A stretch of DNA of 9,469 bases from Spirochaetales bacterium (GTDB lineage Bacteria > Spirochaetota > Spirochaetia > Sphaerochaetales > Sphaerochaetaceae). The position numbers were made by a program, and so were the translations under genes. Below the pieces are notes generated by a model. That model was not told where the DNA came from and did not search any database. It was given only the letters and a program-made list of their open reading frames with translations. Where the stretch lies: contig JAFVFA010000080.1 of assembly GCA_017475725.1 (NCBI GenBank), positions 1 to 9,469 of the forward strand, written 5' to 3'. Below, in pieces: positions 6,530 through 9,469 of this stretch (its first letter is position 1; every line of letters begins with the position of its first letter).

Positions 6530-7215
6530 CCTTCAGCGGTTTCATAAAGTCAGACCTAGTCAATTATCCCGGAATGATTGCATCCACGGTTTTCACCTGT
6601 GGATGCAATTTTCGTTGTCCCTACTGCCACAACCCCGAGTTCGTGGTTATGGGCTCAGACGAGACATATTTCGGTGAGGTCTATTCCGAGGAGGACATTC
6701 TCTCCTACCTGAAGAAGAGGGGCGCCTTCCTGGATGCCCTTGTGATCTCCGGAGGGGAGCCGACCCTGCATCAGGAGCTGCCCGGTTTCATGAGGCGGGT
6801 CAAGGAGCTTGGCCTGAAGATAAAGCTGGACTCCAACGGAAGCAGACCTGACACCCTCAGGTCCTTCATCGACGAAGGTCTGATTGACTACATAGCCATG
6901 GACATCAAGGCCCCGTTGGAGAAATACCACCTCCTTGGCTTCAAGGACACCGGATGCATTCTGGAGTCCATAAGGATCCTTGAGGAGTCCGATGTGGAGC
7001 ACGAGTTCAGAACAACCTGCCCAAGGATCCTGCTGCAGGAGGAGGACTTCCCTGAGATGGCCAAGCTGATCGGTGACAGAACCACCTGGTACCTCCAGAC
7101 ATTCAACCCTGCCAAGACGCTTGATCCGGCCTACAACAATGTGTCTTCGTTTTCCCGTGAGGAGCTTGAGGACATAATAGGTAAATTCAATCTGGTGAAT
7201 GCGAAGGTCCGCTGA
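6526..7215 (+). CDS. nrdG: NrdG2-type anaerobic ribonucleotide reductase activating protein (radical SAM)
   Basis: This radical-SAM activase generates the glycyl radical on NrdD. Starting at ATG 6526 it has 229 residues. The opening GFIKSDLVNYPG (5-16) is typical of the NrdG2 subgroup. The [4Fe-4S] motif CxxxCxxC is C27, C31, C34 in CNFRCPYCHN, and the SAM-binding ISGGEPT (74-80) follows. The frame is open upstream to 6499, but 6526 is preferred: it gives the common ATGA 4-nt overlap with the nrdD stop, has an AGAGGG purine run just ahead, and starts the conserved family sequence. The overlap implies coupled translation and balanced subunits. It is longer than the E. coli NrdG type (about 154 residues), as expected for this subgroup. 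Other radical-SAM activases are possible, but the position after nrdD makes the role clear. Confidence 0.93.
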   Translation: MTFSGFIKSDLVNYPGMIASTVFTCGCNFRCPYCHNPEFVVMGSDETYFGEVYSEEDILSYLKKRGAFLDALVISGGEPTLHQELPGFMRRVKELGLKIKLDSNGSRPDTLRSFIDEGLIDYIAMDIKAPLEKYHLLGFKDTGCILESIRILEESDVEHEFRTTCPRILLQEEDFPEMAKLIGDRTTWYLQTFNPAKTLDPAYNNVSSFSREELEDIIGKFNLVNAKVR

Positions 7216-7231
7216 GGCCCAGACTCCGGCA

Positions 7232-7260
7232 TTGAAAAAATATCCATATCCAAGTAGTAT
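7232..7260 (+). promoter_or_regulatory. Probable promoter of the HAD-aspartokinase-STAS operon
   Basis: TTGAAA (7232-7237, five of six -35 positions) and TAGTAT (7255-7260, four of six -10 positions) are separated by exactly 17 bp. They lie in the AT-rich 79-bp gap between nrdG and the HAD gene, about 35 bp before its start codon. No convincing terminator is seen between the nrdG stop and this promoter, so read-through from nrdD-nrdG is possible. Confidence 0.5.
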
Positions 7261-7294
7261 TCATGGCAACACTGTGTGTCATAAGGAACTGGGT

Positions 7295-7888
7295 ATGGGA
7301 AAGAAGCTTTTCATCTTCGATGTCGGAGGGGTTGTCATACATGAGACCCACGTCATCGAGAGATTCTGTGAAAAGTACAAGCTGGACTATGATGAAGCCT
7401 TTGCCAGCTGGAGTGCCTATAACAAGCCTATGTTGGATGGTTTCCTTGGGTCTGATGCCCTTTGCTCGATGTTCGAGCACAAATTCGGCATAGACCTGAA
7501 CGGGGATGACTTCATGCTCAGCTGCTACCATCCTGAAGTGAACGTTCCTGTAAAGGCCATAATAGCTGAGCTCAGGGCAAAGGGTTACAGAGTAGTCACA
7601 GGTTCCAACACCTTCTGTGGCCATTGGGATCACCTGAAGGCCATGGATCCAAGTCCGCTGGACGGGTTCGACAGGCTCTACGCATCGCATGAGATGCATC
7701 TCTCAAAGCCTGACAGACAGTTCTACGAATACATAATGAGGGCCGAGGGTTGCAAGCCTGAGGAGACGGTGCATATAGATGACAGCCAGGAGAACCTTGA
7801 GGGTGCCAAGGCTGCAGGGATCACGACATTCTTGTACCATGAGAACAACAATGAGCTCAGGGACTTTATGGAGCCATATCTAAGATGA
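7295..7888 (+). CDS. HAD-superfamily hydrolase (YihX-like, FDxGxV subgroup), probable small-molecule phosphatase
   Basis: This 197-residue protein carries all four HAD motifs. Motif I is FDVGGV with nucleophile D9; the position two residues later is Gly instead of the common Asp, as in the YihX/epoxide-hydrolase-like branch. Motif II is S104 in TGSNT, motif III is K138 in LSKPD, and motif IV is D162/D163 in HIDDSQENLEGAKAAG. A helical cap lies at about residues 15-85. ATG 7295 is chosen because AAGGAA (7283-7288) is 6 nt upstream and motif I then begins near residue 7. The open frame from 7199 would add 32 residues that overlap nrdG and look like leader DNA. Its stop overlaps the aspartokinase ATG (ATGA). 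The substrate is unknown; sugar phosphatase activity is the family-based guess. Confidence 0.85.
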   Translation: MGKKLFIFDVGGVVIHETHVIERFCEKYKLDYDEAFASWSAYNKPMLDGFLGSDALCSMFEHKFGIDLNGDDFMLSCYHPEVNVPVKAIIAELRAKGYRVVTGSNTFCGHWDHLKAMDPSPLDGFDRLYASHEMHLSKPDRQFYEYIMRAEGCKPEETVHIDDSQENLEGAKAAGITTFLYHENNNELRDFMEPYLR

Positions 7889-9213
7889 AGACGAAGACAC
7901 TGAAATTCGGCGGAAGCTCGCTTGCCGACTCCGCACAGTTCCGCAAGGTTTCACGCATAATACATGAGCAGACCGGTAGGGTCTATGTTGTAGCCTCCGC
8001 TCCAGGAAAGAGGAACCGTGAGGACACAAAGGTCACAGACATGCTCTACGACTGCTATGAGCTTGCAAAGGCAGGGAAGGACTTCGGCCCAAGGCTCTCC
8101 GAGATCGAGACACGGTTCAGCGACATTGCTAAGGACCTTGGTGCGGAATTCGACTGCGCAGCCGAATTCGGAGCCATAAGGGAACATCTCAGGAAGGGCC
8201 CGGAGCGCGACTACATGGCCAGCAGAGGCGAGTATCTGAACTCCAAGCTTCTGGCATCGTCTCTCGGCTTTGACTTCGTGGACCCATCCACATGCATATT
8301 CTTCGATTCCGACGGCAATCTGAACGCCACAAAGACGAACGAGGTCCTCGGAAAGGTCCTGGAGGGGACGGAGAAGGCCGTTGTGGCAGGCTTCTACGGG
8401 CTTGGCTACGACGGGCGCATAAAGACCTTCTCCCGTGGGGGATCGGATGTCACAGGCGCCATAGTGGCAAGGGCATCCAAATCAGATGTCTACGAGAACT
8501 GGACAGATGTCTCCGGGATGCTCTCCGCAGACCCCAGAATAGTCAGGGATCCGGAGGCGATCAGGGAGATCAGCTACAAGGAGCTTAGGGAGCTCTCTTA
8601 CATGGGTGCCTCCGTCATGCATGAGGATGCCGTCTTCCCCGTCAGGACCGCCGGCATCCCAATCAACATCAGAAACACAAACAGGCCGGCCGATGAAGGG
8701 ACCTGGATCGTCCCCCACAGGAGCAACCTGACGGAGAACGGAAGGGTTGTCACAGGCATTGCAGGGAAGAAGGGTTTCGCCTCCATCCGTGTCGAGAAGG
8801 CCATGCTGAACAACGAGGTCGGCTTCGCCGCAAAGCTTCTGAACATAATAGCCGATGCCGGGGTGTCATTCGAGCATGTCCCGTCAGCGATTGACAGCAT
8901 GTCAGTCATAGTGGACTCCGAGGACTTCAGGGCAAACCGCTTCAGAATCATGGAGAACATCACGGAGCAGCTCAATCCGGACTCCCTCATAATAGATTCC
9001 GGCATTGCCCTGATAGCGGTTGTGGGTGTCGGTATGGTCTACAAGAGGGGTGTCGCCGCCAAGGTCTTCACGGCCCTTGCCCAGAATGATGTCAACATCA
9101 GGATGATCGACCAGGGTTCAAGCGAGATCAACATAATTGTGGGGATAGACGAGGCTGATTACGAGAAGGCTGTGAATGCACTCTACGATGCCTTCTTCAA
9201 AAGCAGGGGTTGA
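7885..9213 (+). CDS. lysC: Aspartate kinase (monofunctional, two C-terminal ACT domains)
   Basis: This enzyme phosphorylates L-aspartate with ATP, the first step to lysine, methionine, threonine and diaminopimelate. The 442-residue protein has the amino-acid kinase domain at about 1-285: KFGGSS (7-12), the SAPGKR loop (38-43), SRGEYLNSKL (113-122), TFSRGGSDVTGA (181-192) and WTDVSGMLSADPR (206-218). Two ACT domains follow at about 297-365 and 375-440; these usually bind the feedback inhibitor (lysine or threonine). There is no homoserine dehydrogenase fusion. ATG 7885 overlaps the HAD stop by 4 nt, with GGAG about 10 nt upstream as a modest ribosome-binding site. Which amino acid inhibits it cannot be read from the sequence, so the symbol follows convention for single-function aspartokinases. 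Confidence 0.93.
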   Translation: MKTKTLKFGGSSLADSAQFRKVSRIIHEQTGRVYVVASAPGKRNREDTKVTDMLYDCYELAKAGKDFGPRLSEIETRFSDIAKDLGAEFDCAAEFGAIREHLRKGPERDYMASRGEYLNSKLLASSLGFDFVDPSTCIFFDSDGNLNATKTNEVLGKVLEGTEKAVVAGFYGLGYDGRIKTFSRGGSDVTGAIVARASKSDVYENWTDVSGMLSADPRIVRDPEAIREISYKELRELSYMGASVMHEDAVFPVRTAGIPINIRNTNRPADEGTWIVPHRSNLTENGRVVTGIAGKKGFASIRVEKAMLNNEVGFAAKLLNIIADAGVSFEHVPSAIDSMSVIVDSEDFRANRFRIMENITEQLNPDSLIIDSGIALIAVVGVGMVYKRGVAAKVFTALAQNDVNIRMIDQGSSEINIIVGIDEADYEKAVNALYDAFFKSRG

Positions 9214-9215
9214 TT

Positions 9216-9469
9216 ATGGATGCCGTTAAGCTCGAAGACAGAACCCCCTCTGAGATCAGGTTGTCATTCCACGGAAGGGTCGATTCGCAGAAAGCCGCTG
9301 AGGTCTCTGCTGCGTTGGACGCTCTTCTCTCAGGATTCAGCGGTGGCAGGGTGGTCCTGGACTGCAGCGGACTTGAGTACATATCAAGCGCCGGGCTGCG
9401 AATCTTCCTAAGGCTGAAGAAGAGCCATTCCAACATACACTTGGCAGAGGTGTCCAACGATGTCTACGA
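9216..9469 (+). CDS. STAS-domain protein, anti-sigma-factor-antagonist type (3' partial)
   Basis: The first 84 codons are present; the gene runs off the window. The sequence fits a STAS domain of the SpoIIAA/RsbV type: FHGRVDSQKA at 18-27, a hydrophobic strand RVVLDCSGLEYI (45-56) and the phosphorylation loop SSAGLR (57-62). Aligned to SpoIIAA (recalled from memory), S58 falls on the Ser phosphorylated by the partner anti-sigma kinase, although the preceding Asp is Ser here. AGGGG (9205-9209) lies 6 nt before ATG 9216, only 2 nt after the aspartokinase stop, so it belongs to the same transcript. Such proteins release sigma factors or act in partner-switch signalling. A HATPase-type kinase or PP2C phosphatase partner would be expected beyond the window but is not visible. 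Alternative: a STAS module of a longer multidomain protein. Confidence 0.75.
   Translation, partial: MDAVKLEDRTPSEIRLSFHGRVDSQKAAEVSAALDALLSGFSGGRVVLDCSGLEYISSAGLRIFLRLKKSHSNIHLAEVSNDVY

Noticed and set aside
7205..7219. Small GGTC/GGCC hairpin at the nrdG stop as a terminator.
   Set aside because: Only four pairs including a G-U, and no T tract follows.
7199..7294. N-terminal extension of the HAD gene from ATG 7199.
   Set aside because: It overlaps the nrdG end and covers the predicted promoter, while ATG 7295 has a good ribosome-binding site and starts directly before HAD motif I.

Overview
The window looks bacterial, with moderately high GC, and every supported gene lies on the + strand. 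Arginine is written mostly with AGG/AGA codons, genes overlap or nearly touch, ribosome-binding sites are purine-rich, and two promoters are sigma70-like. A tandem NrdR operator also points to Bacteria. Anaerobic metabolism is implied by a glycyl-radical ribonucleotide reductase. An anaerobic or fermentative, gut-type bacterium, possibly Bacillota, is the best guess; the exact taxon cannot be fixed from the sequence.

Region 1 (1-4051) is the 3' part of a tight operon of five genes: a two-subunit transketolase (first subunit cut by the window edge), an RpiB/LacAB-type isomerase, an iron-containing alcohol dehydrogenase and a TauE/SafE-type exporter. Junctions are a 13-nt overlap, then gaps of 12, 7 and 7 nt. 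Family content and order fit the transketolase route of sulfoglycolysis (sulfo-TK; SqwG, SqwH, SqwI, SqwF plus exporter). There, sulfofructose is cut by transketolase to sulfoerythrose, isomerised to sulfoerythrulose, and cut again to sulfoacetaldehyde. Sulfoacetaldehyde is then reduced to isethionate and exported, while two C2 units enter central metabolism as xylulose 5-phosphate. The isomerase lacks the His residues used by ordinary RpiB on phosphosugars, which supports a non-phosphorylated substrate. The assignment is an inference from families and context; the isomerase, glycosidase, importer and regulator that would complete it would lie upstream of base 1.

Region 2 (4052-7215) starts with a 162-bp control region holding a weak terminator candidate, a promoter and two NrdR-box-like sites spaced 32 bp apart. 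It drives nrdD and its activase. NrdD is an ATP-cone class III ribonucleotide reductase with a C-terminal glutaredoxin/thioredoxin-like domain (CPNC) fused on. The activase is of the NrdG2 radical-SAM type, overlapping nrdD by 4 nt. Together they make deoxynucleotides without oxygen.

Region 3 (7216-9469) has its own probable promoter and a compact operon: a HAD-family hydrolase, a monofunctional aspartokinase with two C-terminal ACT domains, and a STAS-domain protein of the anti-sigma-factor-antagonist type that runs off the window. No RNA genes, insertion sequences, CRISPR arrays or attachment sites were seen, and no gene-free stretch exceeds 300 bases.
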